From Gemmata massiliana (GTDB lineage Bacteria; Planctomycetota; Planctomycetia; Gemmatales; Gemmataceae): DNA of 64,000 bases. A program made the translations under genes and the position numbers. The stretch is taken from NCBI GenBank assembly GCA_000531095.1, contig HG799463.1, positions 975,988 through 1,039,987 of the forward strand, written 5' to 3'. The notes beneath the pieces were generated by a model, which saw only the letters and a list, made by a program, of their open reading frames with translations, had not been told where the DNA came from and searched no databases. Of the stretch, positions 1 through 9,599 are shown in pieces. Within the stretch, counting starts at the first letter, position 1; the number at the start of each line of letters is the position of its first letter.

Positions 1-2
1 AG

Positions 3-2501
3 GTCGCGGGTCGGGTGGCGGACCTTCAGAAACCGGCCGAAGCGCAGGGGCTTCGCGCGGTTGCCATCACGTGCCTGCGGGCGGCGGCGGACCTGAAACC
101 GAAAGATCTGACGTGCCACGCGGCGCTACTCGACCACGGTATTGCCGGCGGAAACATGGACGTCGTGACCCGGGCGCTCCGGGACATTGCTGAGGTCGAG
201 GGGAAGGACGGTCCGGTCGGCGCGCTGGGGCACATCGCCATCAAGTTGCCCGAAGTCAGCAAGATGGCCGATAGCCCGCTGCGCACAGCGGCCGTGAGAG
301 AGTTGCGCGATCTGGCCCGGCGCGTGCGGGACTTGCGCCCGGGTTGGGGGCGCGTGTTCGTGGCGCTCGCGGAACTCGACATGATCGAGGGGCTGAACGA
401 CGCGGCGCTGACGAACTACACGGAAGCCATCAAGAAGGGCGAGCGCCAGGAGTTCGTGATCCGCCGGGCGGTGGACCTGTACCGCACCAAGAAGCAGGAC
501 GACGATGCCGTCGGCACGCTGAACAAGCTGAGTACCGAGATCCGGCTCCCGGACGACCTGGAACGGTACCGCTCGATCCGCAACCTGCTGCTGGCCCAAG
601 AACTACCCAAGAACTCGCGCCCGACCATCGATCGCATTGCTCCGGTCGACAGCAAGGATTATCGACTCCAGTTGCTCCGCGGGTCGCTGTTGGCCACGAT
701 CCGCGAGGACGCGGAGGCGCTGGTCGCGTTTCGCCGGGCGGTCGAACTGAACGACCAGTTGCCCGAAACGTGGGGCGGGTTGGTTTCGCAACTGATCCGC
801 GCCGACAAGCTCGACGACGCGAAGCGCGCGGTCGCACAGGCCGAGAAAGCGCTCACGAATGCCCCCGTTCCCCCGACGACCGAAGGGAAGGCCGAACTCA
901 AGATCGGTTTGGGCAGTTTGCACGAGGTGGTGGGCGATCTGAAACCTGCTCTCGCTTACTACAACGCGGCCGTTGAGATCGCCCCGCGGGATCTCAACCC
1001 GACGCGACAACTCGTCCAGTTCTTCCAGCGCACCGGGCAGATGGAGCGGGCCGAGGAGCGGTTGAACCAGGCAAAGGACGCGACCACGCCGGACGTGGCG
1101 CGGTGGGCCAGACGGCACCTCGCGATGACCATGATTAGCCGCTCCGATGCGTACACGCTGCGGGGAAAGGCGCTGGACCTGATCGAGCGCAACTTGGCGG
1201 TCGCCGCGGACGACCCGGAAGACGTGAAGGCACGAGCCGTGATTTGGACGCTCGACCCGGTCACACGCGAAAAGGGCGTCGAGGTGTTGAGAGGTTACGG
1301 TGATCGCGGCGACCTCGCCCCGGAGGAGTTCTACCTGCTCGGGCGGCTCGCGTTCGACCAGGGCCGGGACAAGTTCGTTCAGGCGGAAAAGTATTTCCGG
1401 CTCGCAGCGCGCCTGCGCCCGGGCGTCACCCCCGAGCACCTCGCGGCCCACGTCCGGGTGTACCTGGCGCTCAACCGCGTGGACCTCGCGGAAGCCGCAC
1501 TGGAGCGCCTGCGGGGCAATTTCTCGAACAGTTGGGAGGCCACGCGGGAGACGGCGAGGGTGCTGTCTCGCAAGAGCAAGGACCGGGCCATATTGGAGCC
1601 GGACGAGGCGAAGCGCCTGCTCGAACAGGCTCGCGGTGCGATCCAGAAATTTCCCGGTTGGGACGCGGGTGCGAGCGCAACGCTCCGCTCCGGTCCTCTC
1701 TTCGAGGAACTCGGGATGATCGCGGACGCGGAGTCCCTCTACAAGAAGTACCTCGCGGAGAACTCCGCGCCCGGCGCGCACCAGGCGCTCGCGATCCTGT
1801 ACGTCCGGCAGAAACAACCGGACCGGGCCATCGACCTCGCGTTCGCACACGAACCGAAAGCGCCCGTCGCGGTGACGGCCCGGCTACTCACCGGAGCGGT
1901 GCGAGCGAAGCGCCCGGACGTCACGACCGAGATGAAGGTCGAGAAGTGGCTCGACGGCGCGCTCGCTAAGGCGGCCGGTAACCTCGAACTGGAAGCCTCG
2001 CTCATCGGGGCGAAGGCCGAACTGTTCGACGCACGCGGGGAGTACGCGAACGCGATCAAGGAGTACGAGCGCGCGGTCGCCACGTTCGCGCGCGTCGCCG
2101 GCCCGAAGGGGAGCAACGACATGGTTGTGAACAACCTGTGTATGCTCCTCGCGCTGTACCAGCCGGCCCGGGCGAGCGACGCGGTGAAGATGATGACGGA
2201 CCTGATCGCGATCCGCGGACCGGTCCCGTCGTTCCTCGACACCCGCGCGGTCGCGTACCTCGTGAGCAGCCGACCGGAGGGGGCAATCAAGGATCTCGAA
2301 ATGGCCCTCGTTCAGTTCGACCGCCCGACGTACCACTTCCACTTGGCCTGGGCGTATGACCTCAACGAACTGGAAGCGAACCGCGCACTGGCGGTGAGGG
2401 AACTCAAGAAAGCACAGAGTACCGGGCTGACGGCCGACGCCCTACACCCGATCGAACTCGATAAGTACCGGGCGCTGCTGGCGAAATACAAGTTGGAGTA
2501 A
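3..2501 (+). CDS. TPR-repeat protein, 5' end outside the window
   Basis: The frame is already open at the left edge and runs about 830 residues to TAA at 2499-2501. A GTG at 15 could serve as a start, but there is no ribosome site before it and the frame stays open upstream, so I read this as a 5'-truncated gene. Repeated A-x-x-x-Y-x-x-A helices spaced about 34 residues apart mark tetratricopeptide repeats, for example around residues 210-260, 300-330 and 670-700. Such proteins are protein-binding scaffolds, and large planctomycete versions are common. No catalytic domain is visible and the specific role is unknown. Confidence 0.8.
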   Translation, partial: VAGRVADLQKPAEAQGLRAVAITCLRAAADLKPKDLTCHAALLDHGIAGGNMDVVTRALRDIAEVEGKDGPVGALGHIAIKLPEVSKMADSPLRTAAVRELRDLARRVRDLRPGWGRVFVALAELDMIEGLNDAALTNYTEAIKKGERQEFVIRRAVDLYRTKKQDDDAVGTLNKLSTEIRLPDDLERYRSIRNLLLAQELPKNSRPTIDRIAPVDSKDYRLQLLRGSLLATIREDAEALVAFRRAVELNDQLPETWGGLVSQLIRADKLDDAKRAVAQAEKALTNAPVPPTTEGKAELKIGLGSLHEVVGDLKPALAYYNAAVEIAPRDLNPTRQLVQFFQRTGQMERAEERLNQAKDATTPDVARWARRHLAMTMISRSDAYTLRGKALDLIERNLAVAADDPEDVKARAVIWTLDPVTREKGVEVLRGYGDRGDLAPEEFYLLGRLAFDQGRDKFVQAEKYFRLAARLRPGVTPEHLAAHVRVYLALNRVDLAEAALERLRGNFSNSWEATRETARVLSRKSKDRAILEPDEAKRLLEQARGAIQKFPGWDAGASATLRSGPLFEELGMIADAESLYKKYLAENSAPGAHQALAILYVRQKQPDRAIDLAFAHEPKAPVAVTARLLTGAVRAKRPDVTTEMKVEKWLDGALAKAAGNLELEASLIGAKAELFDARGEYANAIKEYERAVATFARVAGPKGSNDMVVNNLCMLLALYQPARASDAVKMMTDLIAIRGPVPSFLDTRAVAYLVSSRPEGAIKDLEMALVQFDRPTYHFHLAWAYDLNELEANRALAVRELKKAQSTGLTADALHPIELDKYRALLAKYKLE

Positions 2502-2545
2502 CGCGACGACTCGCAGATCACCGTTGTGCGAACGGAGAGCGAAGT

Positions 2546-2944
2546 ATGCGTGTTCTCGATGAGGTCGCGGCGGCCGTTCACGCCGCTCGCTACTGTTTCC
2601 GACCGGTCCACACAGCGACCGGGTTAGAAGAGCAATTCGCCGCCCCAATTACCCCTCGGCAGTGGACCGCGATCCAACGGCGCCTCGCGTGCGACATTCC
2701 GCCGCTGGAGTTCGAGCAGGGGCACTGGTTCTTACCGGACGGTTTCGTCACCGTTTGGGATCTCGTCGATCACGTGGCCCGTTACCACCCCGAATGGCAA
2801 CTTCCGCCCGAGCGCACCGGGAGCGCGTGGCGCGAGGCGCAGATTTTTGTCGGGGTGCGCGTCTGCATCGTGGGCGCGGGTAGTCTCGATGAGAAAGACG
2901 TCGTTCGTTCGGCACGATTGATGAAGGACTTGGGGCTCGCCTAA
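2546..2944 (+). CDS. Small conserved-looking hypothetical protein
   Basis: This 132-residue protein starts at ATG 2546, with GGAG 8-11 bases upstream, 44 bases after the TPR gene stop. The middle (FVTVWDLVDHVARYHP) and the end (SARLMKDLGLA) are helical, with a spacing that loosely recalls acyl-carrier-like helical proteins. There is no DSL attachment serine, so I do not call it a carrier protein. It has no signal peptide or membrane segment and is probably cytoplasmic. It may be cotranscribed with the TPR gene. Function unknown. Confidence 0.7.
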   Translation: MRVLDEVAAAVHAARYCFRPVHTATGLEEQFAAPITPRQWTAIQRRLACDIPPLEFEQGHWFLPDGFVTVWDLVDHVARYHPEWQLPPERTGSAWREAQIFVGVRVCIVGAGSLDEKDVVRSARLMKDLGLA

Positions 2945-3084
2945 TTCCGGTTCGGGTTTGTTGCTGCGGCCACCGTGCGAGAAGCGGAAGGAAGAGCCGC
3001 GGATCACGCAGATTACGCGGATCAGACAAAAAGGTGATTTTCTAGCCCCGATAGGGGCGATAGCGAGCGGCCAGGGGTGACGCG

Positions 3085-4353
3085 CTAGCGCAATTCCTGG
3101 CGCACTGGCTCGGCCGCAGCCCCTTCTACTTCCCAGTGGTGAACTCCAGCCCGGCGCGCGGCGGGCTGACCGCACCGGGCGCGGTATCGGGGGACTTGTT
3201 CCCACGAACCGCTCGACCCCATCTGGTACCCGACCAAGTACATGCGCTGAGATTCGTCCGGGTCGAACACCATGCTGCTCGACCGCCCCTGGAAGCTGTC
3301 CGGGAGGGCGATCAGGCCGAACCGCGAGTGCGTCGTGCCGCAGAAGGCGTACAGTTTCACCATGTCGGCCCGGAACAGTGCGTACAGCGTGGTCGAAACC
3401 GCGGTCACCATCGTCTCGAAGATGCCGGGGCACTTTTCCGCGCGGTTCGGGTGCGTCTTCCCGGCCGAGAGAACCCACACGTTCGAGCCGGCCGGGATCG
3501 GGCCGGCGGTGCGCAGGAACACCTGCGTCAGGTTCCCGGCGTCGGCGTGCAGCTCCTTGTACCGCACGCCGTCCACGGTCACGTCGAACTCGACCGGCGG
3601 CACGAGTCCGGGGATCGAGCACGCGGCGAGGATCGCCTTGCGGATGATGACCTTCGCGTCCGGGCGCCCGGAGCACGCGATCGCGCCGATGTCCCAGATC
3701 GCGAGCCGGTGCGACAGCACGTTCGACGTGGCGACGAACAGCCGGCGCCCCTGGTTGTGGGCCGCGCACAGGTCGGCCATCACCGCGTCGTTGAGGTGCT
3801 TGTCGAGCAGGTCTTCGAGCGGGTGCGAGGTCATCAGCCCGCGACCCGTGAGCAGCCCGCGGACCGGGCGCCAGCGGAACAGGTCGGAGCGGTTCAGGTT
3901 CAGGAAGGTGCGGGCCAGTTCGTCGTCGTACTTCGGCCCGAGAAACGCCATGAACGCGGTCGGCGCGCCGCTACTCACCCCGGTCGCGACGTCGAAATCC
4001 GGGCGCGTGCCGGACGCGGTCCACCCGCACAGCGCACCGGCCGTGAACGCCGCGTACTTCCCGCCGCCGGACACGCACAGGATGTTCTTGGGTTTCTCCG
4101 CGGCGGGCGGGGGCACCGGTTCGGCTCCCCGGAGCGCGGTGGCGAGGCTGGCCACCGTGTCCGCATCGGCGTCGTGGTAGTCGGCGGAAGGCTTTTCGTT
4201 GGTCCAGGCCTTCGTCGCGAGCGCGTCCGGGACCGGGTTCTGAACCCGGGGACCGGTACACCCGACCAACACCGCCAGCACCAGCGCTGTCATCAGTGCG
4301 AACAAGTGCACGTTTCGAGCGTACCCCCGTCGCTCGCACGAGCCGGTTCCCAT
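3085..4353 (-). CDS. Patatin-like phospholipase, predicted lipoprotein
   Basis: Start chosen at the ATG at 4353, which gives 422 residues and places a lipoprotein signal (LAVLVGC, lipobox Cys about residue 32) near the N-terminus. Patatin hallmarks follow in order: the glycine-rich oxyanion loop SGGGKY (about 95-100), the nucleophile elbow GVSSG (about 125-129) and the DAG motif carrying the catalytic Asp (HADAG, near residue 270). The family hydrolyses acyl esters through a Ser-Asp dyad. The lipobox predicts membrane anchoring facing the periplasm. The last 30 residues are Arg/Ala rich and may be read through repeat-like DNA. The gene stands alone on the minus strand; its substrate is unknown. 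Confidence 0.85.
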   Translation of the reverse strand: MGTGSCERRGYARNVHLFALMTALVLAVLVGCTGPRVQNPVPDALATKAWTNEKPSADYHDADADTVASLATALRGAEPVPPPAAEKPKNILCVSGGGKYAAFTAGALCGWTASGTRPDFDVATGVSSGAPTAFMAFLGPKYDDELARTFLNLNRSDLFRWRPVRGLLTGRGLMTSHPLEDLLDKHLNDAVMADLCAAHNQGRRLFVATSNVLSHRLAIWDIGAIACSGRPDAKVIIRKAILAACSIPGLVPPVEFDVTVDGVRYKELHADAGNLTQVFLRTAGPIPAGSNVWVLSAGKTHPNRAEKCPGIFETMVTAVSTTLYALFRADMVKLYAFCGTTHSRFGLIALPDSFQGRSSSMVFDPDESQRMYLVGYQMGSSGSWEQVPRYRARCGQPAARRAGVHHWEVEGAAAEPVRQELR

Positions 4354-4541
4354 GCCACCCCCAAAGTCTGTTCGGCCTGAGCCGGGCGGAAATAACAGCA
4401 CCCGTGTGCCCGGTCAAGCGTCAAATGGCCCGTTTTGGCGAACTCCCCCGGCGCGGTAAGCTGGAGAACGGGCCGGGCACCGGGAGGCCCAAGTGGTACA
4501 CTCACTCCATTCGCCCGCGTGCCACCCTCTCGTTCCGCGCA

Positions 4542-5234
4542 ATGATTCTTATCGCACAAGGTCCGACCCCGTTCGATTCCTGGCGCCGCGTACTGCCGAA
4601 CGACGTTCCCGTCGTTCTCGGGCGCGATTCGCCCGAATGGGCCGTGCCGTGGGAACCGTTTCTCGCGCGGCGCCACGCGGAACTGACCGCGCGCGGCGCG
4701 AAACTCAAGGTGCGCAAGATCATCGGGGCGTCCAACCCGGTGTTCCACGCGGGCCGGTCCGTCGATCACTTCGACCTGCTCCCCGGCGGCTCGTTCGTGA
4801 TCGGGCATACCACGTTCACGTTCGGTGACGCCGCGTATGAACCGGTTTCGCCCGGGAACGAGCCCCCGCTTTTAGACATGCGGACCGTTGCGCACCACGA
4901 ACTCGATCGGCTCGCGTTCCGCGACGCTCCGCACCGGCTCGATGTGCTGAGCCGGCTCCCGGACGTGATCTCCAGCGCCACCGACGACGCGGACCTCCTC
5001 CGCCGGCTCGTGGACATGCTCCTGGCCGGGATTCGCCGGGCGGACGCGGTCGCGATCGTCTCACTCCCGGCCGGGGCGGACGCGGCCCACGAGCGCCTGA
5101 AACTGTTGCACTGGGACCGGCGTCTCTCGGGCGAGGGGGATTTCGAGCCGAGCAAGCGACTCGTCACGGCCGCGGTCGCGGAACAGAAGCAAACAGTGCT
5201 CCACGTATGGGGGCGACACCGGGTAGCTCACTGA
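4542..5234 (+). CDS. N-terminal part of a split FHA-GAF-adenylate cyclase
   Basis: ATG 4542 opens a frame with an FHA-like N-terminus (VVLGRDSPEW near residue 20, FVIGHTTFTF near 90) followed by the first half of a GAF-like region (about 140-225). The frame ends at TGA 5232-5234 after a nonsense tail (WGRHRVAH). The rest of the GAF domain and the cyclase continue in another frame from 5207. Moving back one base inside the five-G run at 5209-5213 restores one continuous protein of about 607 residues. I read the two pieces as one gene, broken either by a real mutation or by a one-base sequence error. FHA domains bind phosphothreonine, so the enzyme may respond to Ser/Thr kinases. Confidence 0.75.
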   Translation: MILIAQGPTPFDSWRRVLPNDVPVVLGRDSPEWAVPWEPFLARRHAELTARGAKLKVRKIIGASNPVFHAGRSVDHFDLLPGGSFVIGHTTFTFGDAAYEPVSPGNEPPLLDMRTVAHHELDRLAFRDAPHRLDVLSRLPDVISSATDDADLLRRLVDMLLAGIRRADAVAIVSLPAGADAAHERLKLLHWDRRLSGEGDFEPSKRLVTAAVAEQKQTVLHVWGRHRVAH

Positions 5235-6364
5235 GGGACGATCCGTTCACGCTCCAGGGTCGGTTCGATTGGGCGTTCTGCACGCCGGTGCATTGCGATG
5301 CGTGCCCGGGGTGGGGGCTGTACGTGGCGGGGCGGTTCAACGGGGCGGAACCGGCCACGTTACTCGCGCCGTGGGAATCGAACGAACTCCGCGACGACGT
5401 GAAGTTCACGGAACTCGTGGGCGACATCCTCGGGGCGCTCCGGCAGGTGCAGGTGCTCCGAGAGCGCCAGGGCGTTTTCCGGCGATTCTTTTCGCCGGGA
5501 GTAATGAACGTGCTCTCCGGTGGCGACGCCCCGCGTGCGCTCGAACCGCGTGAGGCCGACGTGACGGTGCTGTTCTGCGACCTCCGCGGGTTCTCGCGCA
5601 AGGTGGAAGAGGGAGCAGACCGGTTGCTCGAAGTGCTCACGCGGGTCAGTGCCGCCCTCGGGCTGATGACGCAGAACATCCTTAGCCACCGCGGGGCGAT
5701 TGCGGATTTCCTCGGTGACGCGGCGATGGGCTTCTGGGGTTGGCCCCTGGAGCAACCAGGGAAGGTGGAGTATGCGTGTCGCGCGGCGCTGGGCATTCGC
5801 GCCGCGTTTGAGGCCGTCGGGCGCGACGCGGGGCACCCGCTGTACGGGTTCCGGGTCGGTATCGGCATCGCGAGCGGGCGCGCGGTGGCGGGCGGTATCG
5901 GCACGCCGGAACAAGCTAAAGTGACGGTGTTTGGTCCGGTCGTGAACCTCGCGTCGCGCCTTCAAGACATGACCAAACTGCTCCGCGTACCGATCCTCAT
6001 TGACGAACCGACCGCTGACGCGGTCCGTGAAAAGCTCCCGCACGACGTCGGTCGCGTGCGCCGAATGGTGAAGGTTCGACCCTACGGTTTGGAAACGCCA
6101 CTCGTGGTCGCGGAACTGATTCCGCCGGCTCCTGCCCCGGGCGCAGAAATAACTGAGGGCGCGCTTTCGGACGCGGACCTCGTCGCTTACGACGCCGCAC
6201 TCGATGCGTTTCTTCGCGGGGACTGGAACGCGGCTTACAAGCACCTGCACCGCGTTCCGCCGGACGATCGGGGAAAAGATGTGCTGACGGAGTTCATCCT
6301 GAAAAACAACCGCACCCCGCCCCCGGGTTGGGACGGGGTGATACCGCTGGGTAGTAAGGGGTAA
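5207..6364 (+). CDS. C-terminal part: class III adenylate/guanylate cyclase
   Basis: This frame carries the end of the GAF domain (about residues 1-85) and then a class III nucleotidyl cyclase domain. The two metal-binding aspartates are in FCDLRGFS (about 125) and FLGDAAMGFWG (about 170). The transition-state Asn and Arg are in VVNLASRLQ (about 247-255). A roughly 90-residue tail follows. The domain therefore looks catalytically complete and should make cAMP (or cGMP) from the NTP. The ATG at 5207 is probably not a natural start, because it lies inside the GAF domain at the frameshift and has no ribosome site; the intact gene would begin at 4542. Confidence 0.8.
   Translation: MGATPGSSLRDDPFTLQGRFDWAFCTPVHCDACPGWGLYVAGRFNGAEPATLLAPWESNELRDDVKFTELVGDILGALRQVQVLRERQGVFRRFFSPGVMNVLSGGDAPRALEPREADVTVLFCDLRGFSRKVEEGADRLLEVLTRVSAALGLMTQNILSHRGAIADFLGDAAMGFWGWPLEQPGKVEYACRAALGIRAAFEAVGRDAGHPLYGFRVGIGIASGRAVAGGIGTPEQAKVTVFGPVVNLASRLQDMTKLLRVPILIDEPTADAVREKLPHDVGRVRRMVKVRPYGLETPLVVAELIPPAPAPGAEITEGALSDADLVAYDAALDAFLRGDWNAAYKHLHRVPPDDRGKDVLTEFILKNNRTPPPGWDGVIPLGSKG
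5208..5213 (+). other. Frameshift site joining the two cyclase halves
   Basis: The sequence here is TGGGGG. Reading TGG and then stepping back one base to GGG GCG ACA passes without a stop from the FHA frame to the cyclase frame. One more G in the run would give a single open frame. A homopolymer is a typical place for both sequencing deletions and slippage. Confidence 0.7.
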
Positions 6365-6375
6365 GGCTCCCGCTC

Positions 6376-7119
6376 TTACTCCGCGGCCATTTCTTCGGTG
6401 AGCATTGCGTCGGTGTAGACGTTCTGCACGTCGTCGTGATCGTCGAGTGCGTCGATGAACTTGATGACCTTTTTGCCGGTCTCCACGTCGATCTCTTTTT
6501 GCATCTTCGGGAGGTACTTCACTTCGGCCTCGGCCACCTCAATGTTCGCGGCCTTCAGCGCCTCGAACACAGCCGTGAAGTTGGACGGGTCGCAGGTGAT
6601 CTCGAACACGTCCCCCTCGCGTTTTAGGTCATCCGCGCCTGCTTCGAGCGCGATGGCCATCAGCGCGTCTTCGTCGGCGTGCTTCGCGGCCTCGACCGCG
6701 AAGAACCCCTTGCGCTCGAACATGTAGCTGACGCTGCCGGGGACGCCGACGTTCGCGTTGGCGCGCTCGAAGATCTTTTTGATCTCGCCGTTGGTGCGGT
6801 TGCGGTTATCGGTCAGCACGTCGACCAGCACCGCGACCCCGCCGGGGCCGTAGCCCTCGTACATGATCTCGTCGAAGCTGGAACCTTCGGTTTCCCCCGT
6901 CCCGCGCTTGATGGCCCGCTCGATGTTGTCCTTGGGCATGGAAACGGAGCGCGCCTTGTCGATGGCGTAGCGGAGCTTCAGGTTCATTGTCGGGTCGCCG
7001 CCGCCGGCGCGCGCCGCGATGATGATGTACCGGCTCAGCTTGCTGAACAGCTTGCCCCGCTTGGCGTCCACCACGTTCTTGTGGCGGACCATGTTCTTAT
7101 AGTGGCTGTGGCCTGCCAT
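6376..7119 (-). CDS. yebC: YebC/PmpR family protein
   Basis: The 247-residue protein starts at ATG 7119 with MAGHSHYKNM, close to the usual start of the family (MAGHSKW). A GAGAGG ribosome site lies about 8-13 bases upstream; the longer frame adds 16 residues that family members lack. Family landmarks are DAKRGKLFSK, MPKDNIERAIKRGTG and YEGYGPGGVAVLV. Members act as DNA-binding regulators or, as reported more recently for some, as translation factors at proline-rich stretches. The length is normal. The gene ends 12 bases from the convergent cyclase stop. No Holliday-junction ruv genes flank it, unlike in many bacteria. Confidence 0.95.
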   Translation of the reverse strand: MAGHSHYKNMVRHKNVVDAKRGKLFSKLSRYIIIAARAGGGDPTMNLKLRYAIDKARSVSMPKDNIERAIKRGTGETEGSSFDEIMYEGYGPGGVAVLVDVLTDNRNRTNGEIKKIFERANANVGVPGSVSYMFERKGFFAVEAAKHADEDALMAIALEAGADDLKREGDVFEITCDPSNFTAVFEALKAANIEVAEAEVKYLPKMQKEIDVETGKKVIKFIDALDDHDDVQNVYTDAMLTEEMAAE

Positions 7120-7242
7120 ATCCCAAACCTCTCGGTTAACTCGATAGTGGAACAGTATAGCAGCCATTCTGTGGTGTGGCGTGCGCGGGGGGCGGGCGGG
7201 TGTTGAGTACCGAAACCTTCAGCGGTGCGGTAAACTCGCGTC

Positions 7243-8088
7243 ATGTCCAAACCGTTCGACGCGACGCTGAAGGAACTCATCAGTTCCTACCCGGAAGACT
7301 GGCTCACTCAACTCGGTGTGCCGGTCACGGACCCGCCCGAAGTTCTGTCGGCCGATCTGTCTACGGTGACCGCATCAGCCGATACGCTTCTCAAGGTCGG
7401 TGATCTGGTCGTTCACATTGACGTGGAGAGCGGGCCGGACGACTTCCTGGCGCGGCGCATGTTGCTGTACAATGTGCTGGCTCACCACCACACCGGGTTG
7501 CCGGTTCGTTCGATCGTTGTGTTGCTCCGCTCGAAGGCGGTCGGGAGCGGGCCGATAAGCGGAGTCGAATACGCTCCGGCCCCGGGTTCTAGTGAGCTTC
7601 GGTTCCGGTTCGAGACCGTGCGAGCGTGGGAACTGCCCGCAGAGGATTTACTGAAGGCTGGTGTGGGATTCCTACCACTCGCCGTTTTGGGTAAACCTCC
7701 GCCCGGGAAGTCTCGTGAACAGGCGCTTCGGGGTGTCGTTGAGCAAATTGCGGCACGGGCCGAGCGCGAAGCCAAACCGGACGCGGGGAAGTTGCTCACC
7801 GCGTCGTACATCTTGTCCGCGATGCACGTCGCACCCGAGGTCGCGCGAGGCATCTTCAACAAGGTAATCGCCATGCAAGAGTCGGGAACCTACCAACTGA
7901 TCCTCGAAGAAGGCGCCGTCAAGCACATGCGCGAACTGATTTTGAGACAGGGATCAACCAAATTCGGTACGCCGACCGAGAAGCAGAAGAACAAATTAGC
8001 TACGATCGAGGATCTTGATCGACTCGATCGGATTGTGATGAAGGTATTGTCTGCTAAAGATTGGGACGCGCTACTCAAGGTGCAGTAG
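7243..8088 (+). CDS. Rpn-like PD-(D/E)XK nuclease-family protein
   Basis: The 281-residue protein resembles the Rpn/YhgA-like family: an N-terminal half with a HIDVESGPDDFLARRMLLYN stretch (about 64-83), where the family places its PD-(D/E)XK acidic residues, and a C-terminal tail matching the DUF4351 pattern (FGTPTEKQ, then DLDRLDRI and DWDALL). Such proteins promote RecA-independent recombination in E. coli and are abundant in Gemmata-type genomes, often in many copies. Its last 14 bases overlap the 3' end of the convergent hutH gene. No transposase-like ends were seen around it. Confidence 0.75.
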   Translation: MSKPFDATLKELISSYPEDWLTQLGVPVTDPPEVLSADLSTVTASADTLLKVGDLVVHIDVESGPDDFLARRMLLYNVLAHHHTGLPVRSIVVLLRSKAVGSGPISGVEYAPAPGSSELRFRFETVRAWELPAEDLLKAGVGFLPLAVLGKPPPGKSREQALRGVVEQIAARAEREAKPDAGKLLTASYILSAMHVAPEVARGIFNKVIAMQESGTYQLILEEGAVKHMRELILRQGSTKFGTPTEKQKNKLATIEDLDRLDRIVMKVLSAKDWDALLKVQ

Positions 8089-9586
8089 CGCCCTCTCGCA
8101 GACCGGCCGCGTCCAAGAGCGCGCGGTCGTCGAGCAGTTCCGTAATGCGGCGCAAGTCGTCCTGGAACAGGTAGTCGGTTTCGCGGTGTGTGGTGACCGA
8201 GCGGATGCGCTGGTGCGCGGATTCTACCCCGCGCCCGGGGCGCAGCGGGGAGCGGTAGTCGAGCGCTTGGGCCGCGGTCAGTAGCTCGATCGCCAGTACC
8301 GTTTCCACGTTCTTCAACACCGCGAGCAACTTCACCGCGGAAATGCTTCCCATGCTTACGTGGTCTTCCTGACCGAGACTCGTCGGAACCGAATCGACGC
8401 TCGCCGGGTGGCACAACACCTTGTTCTCGCTCACCAGCGCCGCGGCCGTGTATTGCGGGATCATGAACCCAGAGTTGAGGCCCGTTTCGCGCATGAGCAA
8501 CTTCGGCAAACCGTCGTGCCCTTCGAGCAAGAGGTAGATCCGGCGCTCGGAGATGCTCGCGTACTCTGCGAGTGCGATCGCGGCGAAGTCGAGCGCCAGC
8601 GCGAGCGGTTGGCCGTGGAAGTTCCCGCCGCTCACGATGTCGCCGGCCTCGAACACCAGCGGGTTGTCCGTCACGCCGTTGATCTCGGTTTCCAGAACGC
8701 CACTTGCGTAGTTCAGCGCGTCGCGGCTCGCTCCATGAACTTGTGGCACGCACCGCAGACAGTAGGGGTCTTGCACCTTCCCGCAATTGCGGTGCGATTC
8801 CAGGATCTCGCTCGCTTGCAACAAGAACCGCACGTTAGACGCGACGACACCGTGCCCCGGGTGCGGGCGGATCGCGTGAATGCGCGAGTCGAACGGCGCG
8901 ATGCTCCCCTGGAGTGCTTCGAGCGACATTGCGGCGGCGAGATCGAATAAATCTATGAGGCGCGAACACCGTTCCAAAATCCACGCGCCGTAAGCGGCCA
9001 TGAGCTGCGTGCCGTTGATGAGTGCCAGCCCGTCCTTTGCCGCGAGTGCGACCGGCTCAAGGTCGCGTGCGCGAAGTACGTCGGCTGCGGGGACGTACCC
9101 GCGCCGGTCGTCGTCCCAGAACTCGCCCAAACCGATGAGCGGCAAACACAGGTGCGCGAGGGGAGCGAGGTCGCCGGACGCCCCTACGCTTCCGCGGCTC
9201 GGGACCACGGGAAGGAGGTTCGCTTGGTCGAACTCGACGAGCCGGCGGAACACCGGGAGCGATACGCCGGAGTAACCCAGACCGAGTGCGTGAACCTTCA
9301 ACTGGAGCATGACACGAGTGATTTCGGGCGGCACCGGGGTGCCCACGCCGACCGCGTGGCTCAGTAATAAATTTCGCTGAAGGGCCGCGAGTTGTTCGTC
9401 CGGGACGCGCTTGTTCGCGAGTACACCGAAGCCAGTGTTGATGCCGTAATGAGGGTGACCGTCGGCGAGCGCGACTTCCACTCGCGCCCGGCTCCGTTCG
9501 ACCGCGGACGTGTCGCGCGCGAAGTGCCGGATGCTCGCCGCGAGGTCGGCATGAAGGTTGCGGACGGTGATTCGCGGCGCGCTCAT
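8075..9586 (-). CDS. hutH: Histidine ammonia-lyase
   Basis: This enzyme removes ammonia from L-histidine to give urocanate, the first step of histidine degradation. The start is ATG 9586 (MSAPRITVRN), giving 503 residues, the normal length. The MIO prosthetic-group triad Ala-Ser-Gly lies in GSVGASGDLAPLAH, the substrate-binding region reads HYGINTGFG, and the signature PTSLGQEDHVSMG is intact. The TDNPLVF segment is also typical. No hutU, hutI or hutG genes are adjacent, so the rest of the pathway must be elsewhere. Its 3' end overlaps the convergent Rpn-like gene by 14 bases. Confidence 0.95.
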   Translation of the reverse strand: MSAPRITVRNLHADLAASIRHFARDTSAVERSRARVEVALADGHPHYGINTGFGVLANKRVPDEQLAALQRNLLLSHAVGVGTPVPPEITRVMLQLKVHALGLGYSGVSLPVFRRLVEFDQANLLPVVPSRGSVGASGDLAPLAHLCLPLIGLGEFWDDDRRGYVPAADVLRARDLEPVALAAKDGLALINGTQLMAAYGAWILERCSRLIDLFDLAAAMSLEALQGSIAPFDSRIHAIRPHPGHGVVASNVRFLLQASEILESHRNCGKVQDPYCLRCVPQVHGASRDALNYASGVLETEINGVTDNPLVFEAGDIVSGGNFHGQPLALALDFAAIALAEYASISERRIYLLLEGHDGLPKLLMRETGLNSGFMIPQYTAAALVSENKVLCHPASVDSVPTSLGQEDHVSMGSISAVKLLAVLKNVETVLAIELLTAAQALDYRSPLRPGRGVESAHQRIRSVTTHRETDYLFQDDLRRITELLDDRALLDAAGLREGATAP

Positions 9587-9599
9587 TCGGTTAGCTCCG

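Noticed and set aside
7243..8088. Rpn-like gene as a toxin-antitoxin or defence island member
   Set aside because: The family is linked to recombination, but no partner gene or defence genes lie nearby; its neighbours are metabolic.
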